64,000 nt of DNA from the NCBI GenBank assembly GCA_002412625.1, contig DHVK01000012.1, forward strand, positions 1-64,000, written 5' to 3'. How positions within the stretch are numbered: the stretch's first letter is position 1; every line of letters begins with the position of its first letter. Shown here piece after piece: positions 52,773 through 60,866 of the stretch. Made by a program: the position numbers and the translations under genes. The notes beneath the pieces were generated by a model that saw only the letters and a program-made list of their open reading frames with translations, was not told where the DNA came from and did no database searches. This DNA comes from Cloacimonetes bacterium UBA5210 (lineage in GTDB: Bacteria > Cloacimonadota > Cloacimonadia > Cloacimonadales > Cloacimonadaceae).

Positions 52773-54481
52773 GATAGCTCCTCGCCTCTCAGGGGCAGGA
52801 TGATGGTGAAGTTACTGCCTATTCCCACTTCACTGGTCACCGATATCTCGCCTCCCATTTTCCCGATGATTTTCTGGCTGATGAACAACCCCAGCCCGCT
52901 CCCTTCGTATTTGCGATCCATCCCCATCTCCACCTGCATAAAGGGTTGGAACAATTTATCCAGCATGTCTGCGGGAATCCCGATACCGGTATCCTCGATG
53001 CTCAGATGAAGCAAACCCTCATGCTCGAAAGAACTCAGACATACATGGCCGGTTAAAGTGAACTTTACCGCATTGCCTAAAAGATTGAAGAGAACCTGAT
53101 CAAGTCTGCGGCCGTCCGTGTGGATCGTCCGTGGGCTTTCGCCTGCTTTGAGGATCAATTCGATGCCCTTTTCCTGGGCCTGAGCACCCATCGTGCTAAT
53201 GACCTTTTCCAGCAGAGGTGCCAGCTCCAGCTCGGTATAGTGTAATTCCAGCTCTCCGGCTTCGATCTTGGAAATATCCAACACATCATTGATCAGGGAA
53301 AGCAGGTGCCGGCCACTGGTTTGCACGATCTTCAGCATCTTGAGCTGTTCCGGATTGAGCGCTCCGGGCATCTCTTTCAGCAAGATTCCCGTGAACCCGA
53401 TCACCGAATTCAGCGGTGTGCGCAGTTCATGAGACATAGTCGCCAGGAACGCGGATTTCAGCATGTCTGCCACTTGCGCTTTGTGCATGGCCAGAGCCAG
53501 CTCTTCGGTGCGTTCCTCAATGCGTTGTTCCATTTCCAGATTTGCCTGCATCAGTTCTGCCGTACGCTTGCGAACCTGATGTTTGAAGAGCACTGCTCCC
53601 ACCATGGACAGCACCAGCGTAACCAGCAGGATGCTCCCGCCCCAAATGATCCACAGCGGGATGCGGTACTCCTGGGCCTCGCTGGAATGTTTCCTGAGGA
53701 TTTTGTAATACACGGTATCCGGTCTTCGCTTAAGCTGGATGATATGCTGATCAATTGTGTCCAATATCTCTGCATTCCTTCCTTTGGGAGCAGCAAAAAA
53801 CAATGATGCCGGCTCAAACAGGATACCTGTTTCCTCCAGATTATATCTTAGGGCATTCATCCTGCCGAAATAGTTATTCGTCGCCGCGACATCTGCTTTG
53901 TGGTCTTGCACCAGTGCCAAAACATCCTCAAACGTATCTGCCGTCACCAAGCTTGAGTTCATGCCAAACCCGGTGATCATATCACTCAGCACATTTGCTT
54001 GAATGGAATTGTGCAACACTGCCAAGCGTAGGCCGTCCAGATCTTCAAACGATTTGATCGCATTTCCCTTGCGGGCATAAAGCTGTGTCCAGCTAAACAA
54101 CACCGGGCTTTGGTGAAAATCCAGGAGCTTGGCCCGCTCGGAACTATACGCCACATCCGGCACAAGATCCAGCTCGCCTATTTGCAGAAGACGCAGGTTG
54201 TTGTCCCAGTTGTCTTTGTGATACTCGATTTCCCAGCCTTCGGCAGTTGCTATATGATTCAGGATGTCCACAAAGATGCCGGCGGCTTCACCGTGTTCGT
54301 CCCAATATGTCTTGGGTGGATTTTGTGTAAGCCCGACCCTGAGAGTTCGACCATGTAGCTGAGACCCGAATGTGAGGAAAATCAGCAGAGCGAATAAGGC
54401 GCAAAAAGCACCTTGGGTGGTTTTTACGCCATCACCGGCACTCATTATGGAGCGGCTATCATTTGCAATCAAATCTCGCAT
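52748..54481 (-). CDS. Sensor histidine kinase with extracytoplasmic solute-binding (SBP_bac_3) domain
   Basis: 577 residues. An N-terminal signal/anchor helix (FCALFALLIFLTFGSQ) is followed by a periplasmic amino acid-binding-type domain (about 45-265: LRVGLTQNPPKTYWDEHGEAAGIFVDI), a transmembrane helix (about 272-297), a coiled coil and the HisKA motif SHELRTPLNSVIGF with H351. The HATPase has NLLGNAVKF, DTGIGI and GSGLGLFI. It is BvgS/EvgS-like without receiver domains. The start is supported by AAGGGA. A likely ligand is an amino acid or other polar solute. The lipoprotein SBP gene near 57 kb has the same domain type, which invites a functional link. Confidence 0.9.
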   Translation of the reverse strand: MRDLIANDSRSIMSAGDGVKTTQGAFCALFALLIFLTFGSQLHGRTLRVGLTQNPPKTYWDEHGEAAGIFVDILNHIATAEGWEIEYHKDNWDNNLRLLQIGELDLVPDVAYSSERAKLLDFHQSPVLFSWTQLYARKGNAIKSFEDLDGLRLAVLHNSIQANVLSDMITGFGMNSSLVTADTFEDVLALVQDHKADVAATNNYFGRMNALRYNLEETGILFEPASLFFAAPKGRNAEILDTIDQHIIQLKRRPDTVYYKILRKHSSEAQEYRIPLWIIWGGSILLVTLVLSMVGAVLFKHQVRKRTAELMQANLEMEQRIEERTEELALAMHKAQVADMLKSAFLATMSHELRTPLNSVIGFTGILLKEMPGALNPEQLKMLKIVQTSGRHLLSLINDVLDISKIEAGELELHYTELELAPLLEKVISTMGAQAQEKGIELILKAGESPRTIHTDGRRLDQVLFNLLGNAVKFTLTGHVCLSSFEHEGLLHLSIEDTGIGIPADMLDKLFQPFMQVEMGMDRKYEGSGLGLFISQKIIGKMGGEISVTSEVGIGSNFTIILPLRGEELSCKKPSSS

Positions 54482-54656
54482 AACATTCCCTTAACACCTC
54501 AGCATCGTTATCAATTTTGGCCCGTGCTGATTGCAAACCAAATACCATGATAATCCATATTCATGCTTTTTGCAAGCATACTTTGTGTAGCTTGCCGCAG
54601 GTATCATGCTTTGCGAAATGCCTTGACCACCATCAATGGTGCCGGATTGTTGGCGC

Positions 54657-56012
54657 ATGAAAAAAATCCTCTTTGTTGCGCTCAATAGCAGTTGGAGCCA
54701 GTCCAACCTCGCTTTCTATTATCTTAGAGAAGTGATTCGCGATCTTGAATTCACCTCCACCATCGCGTCCTTTACGCTGAAAGAACCGCTGCATCAGGTG
54801 ATGGAAGATATCTATGCACGGTGTCCGGATGTGATCTGCATGTCTGCATACATCTGGAACAAGATATACCTGCAGTCCTTGCAGCGGGAGCTAGCCAAAA
54901 TTCTGCCTCAGGCCAGCTTCGTGATCGGCGGTCCGGAAGCTGCAGCGTTTTCGGATGCCGCTCGAGCCACTGTCATCATCGGCCCGGGGGAGGCAGCTTT
55001 TCGCGAACTGGCTGTGCAGGGTTTCCCGCCCCGAGCAGACCTTGGCTCCATCGCGCAGCTAGCTCTGAAAGAACTTCCCTTTCCTTATCATCCGGAAGAT
55101 TTGGCGTTTCTCGCCGATCATCTGATCTACTATGAATGTTATCGGGGCTGCCCATATTCCTGCGTCTATTGCCTTTCTTCCTGCGACAAACGGCACGAGC
55201 CGCGCTTCGATGTTTCCCGAATGCAGGATCGCGACAAGCTGCACCGGGAGTTATCGGCTTTGGTCGCCCTTAAACCCCGCACGCTGAAGTTCATCGATCG
55301 CAGTTTCAATATCCAGAAGGATCTGGCGCACGAAATCTGGAACTTCGCCATAGAGCAAGATTTGGATTTTGATCTGCACTTTGAGATCTATCCGGATCTG
55401 GTGGAAGAGCGCGATATCGAGCTGCTGGCGCGGGCTCCGGAAGGCCGCATCCGCTTTGAAGTGGGCATTCAAAGCACAAACGACGCCGTGCTGAGGGCTT
55501 GCGGCAGAAATTCAGATTGGCAGAAATCCCGCGCTACACTGCTGGCACTCAAAGAACGCACAAATGTTCGCGTTCACGCGGACTTGTTGGTTGGTCTGCC
55601 CGGAGAAGATTTTGGCTCGATTACCCGTTCTCTTAATGAACTATGTCTCTGCGAACCGGCGGCGATCCAACTGGGCATGCTGAAAATCCTGCCGGATACG
55701 CCGATGCGCGAAATTGCGCTGGAACGCGGATATCTGTGGATGGATCTGCCCCCTTATCAGATTCTCTGTTCAGACACGCTTGATTTTGCCTGCTTGTGCC
55801 TGCTGGACGATTTTGCGCATCTCCTCAGCCTATATTGGAACAAGGAAGAGTACCCCCGGCAGTGGCATCAACTGTTGCAGAAGCATTCCGCGGACCATGT
55901 TTTGCAAAGCTTGCGGGAACTGCACAAAAAACATGAGCTGCCCCTGCACAGCGTTTCCCGCCAAAAACGGGAGATGATTATGCAAAGCTTGGTCGAGAAG
56001 CTTTTGGGCTAA
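54657..56012 (+). CDS. B12-binding-domain radical SAM protein (DUF4080-like)
   Basis: 451 residues from ATG 54657; ATG 54636 is an in-frame alternative. The N-terminal part (SQSNLAFYYLREVIRDLEFT, CPDVICMSAYIWNK) is a cobalamin-binding-like Rossmann domain. The radical SAM motif is CYRGCPYSCVYCLS (CxxxCxxC) near residue 160. GIQSTNDAVLRACGR and VHADLLVGLPGEDFGS follow the HemN/MiaB-like pattern. The C-terminal region is characteristic of DUF4080. Function unknown; it could be a methyltransferase-type or anaerobic metabolic enzyme. It diverges from the phosphorelay operon. Confidence 0.8.
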   Translation: MKKILFVALNSSWSQSNLAFYYLREVIRDLEFTSTIASFTLKEPLHQVMEDIYARCPDVICMSAYIWNKIYLQSLQRELAKILPQASFVIGGPEAAAFSDAARATVIIGPGEAAFRELAVQGFPPRADLGSIAQLALKELPFPYHPEDLAFLADHLIYYECYRGCPYSCVYCLSSCDKRHEPRFDVSRMQDRDKLHRELSALVALKPRTLKFIDRSFNIQKDLAHEIWNFAIEQDLDFDLHFEIYPDLVEERDIELLARAPEGRIRFEVGIQSTNDAVLRACGRNSDWQKSRATLLALKERTNVRVHADLLVGLPGEDFGSITRSLNELCLCEPAAIQLGMLKILPDTPMREIALERGYLWMDLPPYQILCSDTLDFACLCLLDDFAHLLSLYWNKEEYPRQWHQLLQKHSADHVLQSLRELHKKHELPLHSVSRQKREMIMQSLVEKLLG

Positions 56013-56054
56013 GCATATGCAGCGCAAGCTGCCCCGTTTCTTGCTCACCAAAGC

Positions 56055-56130
56055 CGGGATCAAGCTGATCTTGAGCCCTTATCAAGCGGTGAGTATGGGA
56101 GAATAACAGCTTCAGTTCAGCTTAATACAA
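56055..56130. repeat. Dispersed intergenic palindromic repeat, copy F
   Basis: Outer arms AAGCTGA (56062-56068) and TCAGCTT (56117-56123). The core is TTATCAAGCGGTGAGTATG with GAATAACAGCTTCAG, in the same orientation as copy C. The flank GGTGAATCCGGCAGC again contains GAATCCGGC. It lies between the radical SAM gene and rplU. Confidence 0.72.
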
Positions 56131-56239
56131 GCCTGGTGAATCCGGCAGCAAGGTGGTGAAGGATGGTGACCAGAGCTCAGAAAAGCAGGATTATGCACAG
56201 CTTATGGGCTTGAACTGCAAGATCTGCAAAGCTTTCTGC

Positions 56240-56268
56240 TTGACAGATATCCGCCCTCGAAAAACCAT
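56240..56268 (+). promoter_or_regulatory. Predicted promoter of rplU-rpmA
   Basis: TTGACA at 56240-56245 within TTTCTGCTTGACA, a 17-bp spacer and AACCAT (3 of 6). The -35 context is the same as before the nuclease gene at 3.2 kb. The -10 match is poor. Confidence 0.35.
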
Positions 56269-56301
56269 GCCTTTCCATACAGTAATTTATAAGGAGATAT
56301 G

Positions 56302-56616
56302 ATGTACGCCATCGTCGACATTAAAGGATTTCAGTTCAGGGCTGAAAAAAACGCAGTACTTCGCGTTCCCTTGCTGAATACGGCAGAGCCTGGTCAGATC
56401 GTTGAATTTGACCGCGTACTCTTGGTCCGCAAGGATGAAGAAGTATTTGTTGGCACTCCCGTAATCGAAGGCGCCGCGATCGTAGCAGAAGTTATCGAAC
56501 ACGGTAAAGGTAAAAAGAAGATAATCTATCATCACAAACGCCGCAAAGGCTATAGAGTGAAAAAGGGTTATCGCGAGCAATTCACCGATATCAAAGTTAC
56601 CGAGATTCGGGCTTAA
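56302..56616 (+). CDS. rplU: 50S ribosomal protein L21
   Basis: 104 residues, binds 23S rRNA. Start ATG 56302 is taken over the adjoining ATG 56299 because AAGGAG (56291-56296) is then 5 bp away; the N-terminus MYAIVDIKGFQF matches the family. The basic C-terminal segment KKKIIYHHKRRKGYRVKKGY is the L21 signature. rpmA follows within 15 bp. Confidence 0.97.
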   Translation: MYAIVDIKGFQFRAEKNAVLRVPLLNTAEPGQIVEFDRVLLVRKDEEVFVGTPVIEGAAIVAEVIEHGKGKKKIIYHHKRRKGYRVKKGYREQFTDIKVTEIRA

Positions 56617-56630
56617 GGAAGGTTTGAGAT

Positions 56631-56891
56631 ATGGCACATAAGAAAGGTGTTGGAAGTAGTCGTAACGGTCGTGACAGCAATCCCAAGTATCGCGGAGTGA
56701 AAAAGCACGCGATGGAATTGGTGACCCCCGGCAATATCATTCTGCGCCAGAAAGGCACCAAGATTCACCCCGGAGCCAATGTCGGCATCGGGCGCGACTT
56801 CACCATTTTCAGCCTCATCGATGGTCACGTGAAATTCGTTACCAAGAAAGCAGGCAAGAAATTCGTAAGCGTTGAACCTATCAGCGAATAA
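56631..56891 (+). CDS. rpmA: 50S ribosomal protein L27
   Basis: 86 residues. The N-terminus MAHKKGVGSSRNGRDSNPK lies near the peptidyl transferase centre in other bacteria and has no cleavable extension of the Firmicutes type. The core GNIILRQKGTKIHPGANVGIGRDFTIF is canonical. obgE, which often follows, is absent; a strong terminator ends the pair. Confidence 0.97.
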   Translation: MAHKKGVGSSRNGRDSNPKYRGVKKHAMELVTPGNIILRQKGTKIHPGANVGIGRDFTIFSLIDGHVKFVTKKAGKKFVSVEPISE

Positions 56892-56917
56892 GTAATTTAG
56901 AAAAGTTAGAGATAATC

Positions 56918-56953
56918 AAACAGCAGAGTTTTTGGCTCTGCTGTTTGTTTTTT
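56918..56953 (+). terminator. Rho-independent terminator of rplU-rpmA
   Basis: An 11-bp perfect stem (AAACAGCAGAG with CTCTGCTGTTT), a 7-nt loop and six T at 56948-56953. It lies 27 bp after the rpmA stop and just before the convergent gene. Confidence 0.93.
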
Positions 56954-56964
56954 GGGGATAAAAC

Positions 56965-57714
56965 TTAGTGGATGTGGGTCGCGAGGATCGAAGCCATTTC
57001 GCCGCTATCGATCAAATCCTGCAAGGCCTTGCGCACAGCCTCGTTGTGCTTACCGTTGCGGGGCATGGCTATGGCATATTCTTCTACAGAGTTCAGCTTT
57101 AAGCCAATCGTCAGCGGGTATATCTTGGAAAAGCCGTAGGCAGCGCTGCTATCATTGACCACAAAATCGATCTTGCCATTTATTAAATCCTCTATTGCCT
57201 CTGTGTTGCTTACATAGAGGACTAACCTGTCCCGATGCATCAGGTCTTTATCGACAAGGTTCTCCATGATGTACTGGTGGGCGGTGCTGCTATGCAAGAC
57301 ACCGATCTTGAAGCGCCCCAGCTCTTCTTCGGACGCCGGCATAACCGGGCTTTTATTCGAGCCGATCAGCACCTGATGAGCAAGGTAGTAGGGCCGGGTG
57401 AATTCTACCTTGCGGGAGCGTTCTTCGGTGATGGACATTGCAGAAATCACCAAATCCACCTTTTCGGAAAGCAAAGCATGGAGCAGGGTGTCAAACTCCA
57501 TATTGATGATCTCGTAAGGTAGATCCAGCTTTTCAGCGATCTTGTGGCTTAAATCAACATCCACACCCACAAAGGCGCTGTCCACGATCGATCCGAAGGG
57601 AGGGAACTCTACATTCATCCCCACGCGGAGCACCTGCTTTTCTTTGGGACTGCAGGAGCTGAACAAAAGGATGATGGTCAGGATAGCGCATAAATGGACA
57701 AGCATGTACTTCAT
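56965..57714 (-). CDS. Amino acid-type solute-binding lipoprotein (SBP_bac_3)
   Basis: 249 residues from ATG 57714 (GGAG 9 bp upstream; ATG 57723 is an alternative). Lipoprotein signal ending LLFSSC. The mature part follows the family 3 extracellular solute-binding pattern: LRVGMNVEFPPFGSI, VDLSHKIAEKL, VDLVISAMSITEERSRKVEFTRPYY. It should bind a polar amino acid on the outside of the inner membrane. No permease or ATPase gene is adjacent, so transport partners are elsewhere or it has a sensing role. It is downstream of nfeD, after a hairpin. Confidence 0.88.
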   Translation of the reverse strand: MKYMLVHLCAILTIILLFSSCSPKEKQVLRVGMNVEFPPFGSIVDSAFVGVDVDLSHKIAEKLDLPYEIINMEFDTLLHALLSEKVDLVISAMSITEERSRKVEFTRPYYLAHQVLIGSNKSPVMPASEEELGRFKIGVLHSSTAHQYIMENLVDKDLMHRDRLVLYVSNTEAIEDLINGKIDFVVNDSSAAYGFSKIYPLTIGLKLNSVEEYAIAMPRNGKHNEAVRKALQDLIDSGEMASILATHIH

Positions 57715-57750
57715 CGTCTTCATCTCCATGTTTCGGGTTATGAAATGAAG

Positions 57751-57774
57751 ATGCCCGATCCTGGGATCGGGCAT
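57751..57774. terminator. Perfect inverted repeat between nfeD and the solute-binding protein gene
   Basis: ATGCCCGATCC and its inverse GGATCGGGCAT with a 2-nt centre form a strong hairpin 12 bp beyond the nfeD stop (minus strand). No U run follows, so it may attenuate transcription or protect the mRNA end and not fully terminate. Confidence 0.5.
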
Positions 57775-57785
57775 CAAAGATTGGG

Positions 57786-58229
57786 TTAGGTTATCTTCTT
57801 TACTATCAGTTTGTTTCCGTCGATACCGACAACGCTTACGTGTTCTCCCGCGTCGATGGCTTGGTTGTCTTCCGAGACGGCCACCCACTCTTCTCCACCT
57901 ACTTTCACGTGCCCTCTGGCGTCGGAGAGAATCGCGGTGGTCACTTGGCCGTTCTTCCCTTTCAGGGCAAAGACGTTCGTTTCTTCACCGGGGTGTGCCA
58001 AGACTTTCTTGCCCAGTTTTCGCATGAAAAGAAAAGCGATGAAGCTGATCACGGAAAACAGTACTATCTGCAACAATACATTGCTCTGCATAAACGGGAC
58101 GAGCGCGATCAGGCCTGTCGCTATGGCGCCGATGCCCAGAGACACAAAGAAAAAAGCCGGATCAAAGATCTCGATGATGATAAAGATGATCCCCAGGATC
58201 ATCCAAACGTGCCAGGCTAATAGTTCCAT
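57786..58229 (-). CDS. NfeD-like membrane protein
   Basis: 147 residues from ATG 58229 (AGGAG 6 bp before). Two or three hydrophobic helices (VWMILGIIFIIIEIFDPAFFFV; LLQIVLFSVISFIAFLFM) are followed by a C-terminal OB-fold (GQVTTAILSDARGHVKVGGEEWVAVS) as in short NfeD proteins that lack the serine protease. These partner with flotillin/stomatin-type proteins; none is encoded here. It lies 21 bp after the DUF4349 gene. Confidence 0.85.
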   Translation of the reverse strand: MELLAWHVWMILGIIFIIIEIFDPAFFFVSLGIGAIATGLIALVPFMQSNVLLQIVLFSVISFIAFLFMRKLGKKVLAHPGEETNVFALKGKNGQVTTAILSDARGHVKVGGEEWVAVSEDNQAIDAGEHVSVVGIDGNKLIVKKIT

Positions 58230-58250
58230 AACAAACTCCTGCAAAAGCTC

Positions 58251-59165
58251 TTATTTGTTTTCGTTGTTTTCTTCTTCCTCGTTGGTTGAAGCACCTTTGT
58301 CTTTGTAGATACGCTTAATTTTGCGCTTGCTGTTTCCGCCATAACCGTAGCGGGAGGAAGATTTGGCGTAGTTCGAATAGCTGCCATAGCCGCCATAGTT
58401 GTAACTACCGCCCAAGCCACCGGCACTAAGCCCGCGAATACCTAATGCGGAAAGGAAAAACATCAGCAGCTTGGTTCCGAAGTAAACCAGAACCATGCCC
58501 ACGGCGAAGATTCCCAGCCAGAAGAGATACATAAAACTCAGGTTTTTTGCTGTTTCCAGCCAGCTGTTACTTTTTTGCCGGGGGACCAGAGTGAGGTAAA
58601 GCAATGTGTTCTCGCCTTCACGAAGCTTGTCCAGATTGTTGCGTGACTGGTGGATCAGGCCGTGGAGCACTTCTTTGCGGCGGTTTTGTTGGTCGGAGGG
58701 GTAGCGAACTTTGTCCAGATCGGTTAGTTCGCTTTCGTAGCTTGCCAGGCGAGCAGTTTCAGTATCGTAATCAAGGTTGACCAGGGAGGTGTCGATCTGC
58801 TCGGTCTGTGAGCCCACGGATCCAAAAGTTCTAAGCTCGGCAATGATGTTCTCCAGTTCGTTCTGAGGGACGGTGAACAGATATGCGCCGGAGCTGCCTT
58901 CGTTTTGCTTGCGGATGCGCTGCTTGCCTTTTTCTTCCATGATCTTGTTGATGTTTTGCTGGGCTTTGGCGATGTTCTCCGAACTAAAGGAAACCTGCGC
59001 CTTGTTGATAAACTTCAGATCCCGAAACTCATTTGCACTGGGCTTGAAGTTGAATGTGGGCTTTTTGGTGCCTTGATTCTGAAACTGCACAATGGTAGCA
59101 GCCAGAGCCAAAAATACGATAAAGATTGCTATTCCACGTACTCTTCTTTTTGTCTTTTTGTCCAC
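58251..59165 (-). CDS. DUF4349-like membrane protein with coiled coil and Gly/Tyr/Ser-rich tail
   Basis: 304 residues, GTG start with GAGGAA upstream. N-terminal membrane helix (GIAIFIVFLALAATIV); a periplasmic coiled-coil region (residues 60-200) typical of DUF4349; a second helix (FMYLFWLGIFAVGMVLVYFG); and a low-complexity tail GGLGGSYNYGGYGSYSNYAK followed by a highly charged end (EEEENNENK). Function unknown. Downstream of recN by 12 bp and upstream of nfeD, so it is co-transcribed. Confidence 0.75.
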   Translation of the reverse strand: MDKKTKRRVRGIAIFIVFLALAATIVQFQNQGTKKPTFNFKPSANEFRDLKFINKAQVSFSSENIAKAQQNINKIMEEKGKQRIRKQNEGSSGAYLFTVPQNELENIIAELRTFGSVGSQTEQIDTSLVNLDYDTETARLASYESELTDLDKVRYPSDQQNRRKEVLHGLIHQSRNNLDKLREGENTLLYLTLVPRQKSNSWLETAKNLSFMYLFWLGIFAVGMVLVYFGTKLLMFFLSALGIRGLSAGGLGGSYNYGGYGSYSNYAKSSSRYGYGGNSKRKIKRIYKDKGASTNEEEENNENK

Positions 59166-59177
59166 TTCGTTCCTCTT

Positions 59178-60866
59178 CTATTTCTTATTTATAAGTTCTT
59201 CCGCATGCTTCAATGCGGTCTGAGACAAGTTTCCGGAAAGCATTCGGGCAATCTCCGGGACTCGTTCTGCCGCGTTTAGAACACGCAGGGTAACACTTGT
59301 CTTTTCCTTGGCACTCTTCTCCACCGCGATGTGGGTGTCTGCCACTGCTGCGATCTGCGCCAAATGTGTGATGCACAATACAGGATGCTTCTTTGCGATT
59401 CCTGCGATGCACTCTGCAACCTTGTCCGCTGTTTTGCCGCCAATACCGCTGTCTATTTCATCCAAAATCAGCAATCTGGCGCTTTCCTTGCTTACCAAAA
59501 CTTCCTTGATGCCCAGCAGGATCCGGCTCATTTCTCCACCACTGGCAACCGCCGAGAGACTCTTCAGAGAGCTTCCGGGATTCGCGGAGAACAGAAATTC
59601 AACCATATCCGCTCCAGTCTCTGTTAAAGAAGACAAGGCATCGGATTGAATGTTTTCAGTTTTACGATTCTTGTCAATCCTAATCTCAAAGCGGGCGTCT
59701 TTCATGGCTAGCTTACGTATGCTATCCTGTAGTTCCACATTCAGTTTGATGGCTGCTTCACGGCGCATCTTGCTCAGGTCATTTGCGTTCTCGATCAGGG
59801 TCAAACAATCTCTTTCCAGCCGGTTACGCGTTTCCAGAATGGCGCTGTCGAAATCGTGTGCCGCCATAATCTCCAGTTCACGCTGGGCAAAAAGCTGTTG
59901 CAAGTCATCCACAGATTTTACCTTGTGTTTGTGCAAAAGTGAATTGATCAGGTTCAAGCGTTCCTCGATCACTAATAGCCTGCCGGGGTCTGCATTCAGG
60001 CTGTCCATGATCGTGGAGAGCTCAAATGATGTGGAGCGCAAGGCCTCCAGCGCTTCGGTGAGGGATTGGGCAGCGTTTTCCAGAGCGGGGTTCAGCCCTT
60101 TGTATTGAGCCAGCATCGCGGAGAAGTGGCTAAGCTGATCAAAGATGCTGCTCTCGCTTTCAAACATGGCTTGGTGCATGCTTTGGGATAGATCCAGGAT
60201 GTCCCTGGAGTGCGACAACAGATCAAACTCTTTTTGCAGTGCCTGGTCCTCGCCGGCTTTGATGCTGGCGCTGTCCAGTTCCGCGTGTTGATAGCGGTAG
60301 AGTTCGATCAGGTGCTTCTGCTCTTCCCGGCGGCGCTGCATATCTTCCAGTTCGGTCTTCAGGCGTTTCAGCTCGCGCCAGGCCACACGGAAGTCCTCTC
60401 TTTGCTTCAGGCAACCGGCATAACGGTCCAGAACTTCCAGCTGGTAGCCGGGGCTGAGGATCTTCTGTTGATCACGCTGGTGATGGAAATCCAAGAGCAA
60501 GGGCTTGAGTGTCTTCATCACAGAAGCACTCACCTTTCTACCGCCAATGTAATAGGTGGATTTGCCGCTTTTGGAGATCTCTCGCGCCAATAGCAGTTCG
60601 TCGTCTTTTTCGTTGTTGATTTCCTGAAGTTGCAGGCAAAGCTCATCGTCTCCACCCGGATTGAAGCTGGCTTCCAGATAGATCGGGCGCTCCTTGTCCC
60701 AAGCTTCCAGGCCGGCGGGGCTATCCCCAAAGATGATGCCGATTGAGCCTACCAGGATGGATTTCCCGGCACCGGTTTCGCCGGTTAAAACGGTCAAGCC
60801 GGGGCTGAACGGCAAGCGCAGCTCGGGCACCAGAATGTAGTTCTTGATATAGATTTCGCTAAGCAT
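59178..60866 (-). CDS. recN: DNA repair protein RecN
   Basis: 562-residue SMC-like ATPase for double-strand break repair. Walker A GETGAGKSIL is at residues 30-39, followed by a long coiled-coil middle (150-360), the ABC-type signature SGGEMSRILLGIKEVL and Walker B LLILDEIDSGIGG. ATG overlaps the nadK stop by one base (TAATG), the frequent nadK-recN pairing. No SOS box was identified. Confidence 0.96.
   Translation of the reverse strand: MLSEIYIKNYILVPELRLPFSPGLTVLTGETGAGKSILVGSIGIIFGDSPAGLEAWDKERPIYLEASFNPGGDDELCLQLQEINNEKDDELLLAREISKSGKSTYYIGGRKVSASVMKTLKPLLLDFHHQRDQQKILSPGYQLEVLDRYAGCLKQREDFRVAWRELKRLKTELEDMQRRREEQKHLIELYRYQHAELDSASIKAGEDQALQKEFDLLSHSRDILDLSQSMHQAMFESESSIFDQLSHFSAMLAQYKGLNPALENAAQSLTEALEALRSTSFELSTIMDSLNADPGRLLVIEERLNLINSLLHKHKVKSVDDLQQLFAQRELEIMAAHDFDSAILETRNRLERDCLTLIENANDLSKMRREAAIKLNVELQDSIRKLAMKDARFEIRIDKNRKTENIQSDALSSLTETGADMVEFLFSANPGSSLKSLSAVASGGEMSRILLGIKEVLVSKESARLLILDEIDSGIGGKTADKVAECIAGIAKKHPVLCITHLAQIAAVADTHIAVEKSAKEKTSVTLRVLNAAERVPEIARMLSGNLSQTALKHAEELINKK

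Noticed and set aside
8383..56130. CRISPR array as an explanation for the repeated elements
   Set aside because: The copies are about 7-13 kb apart, single and flanked by genes, with no spacers and no cas genes.
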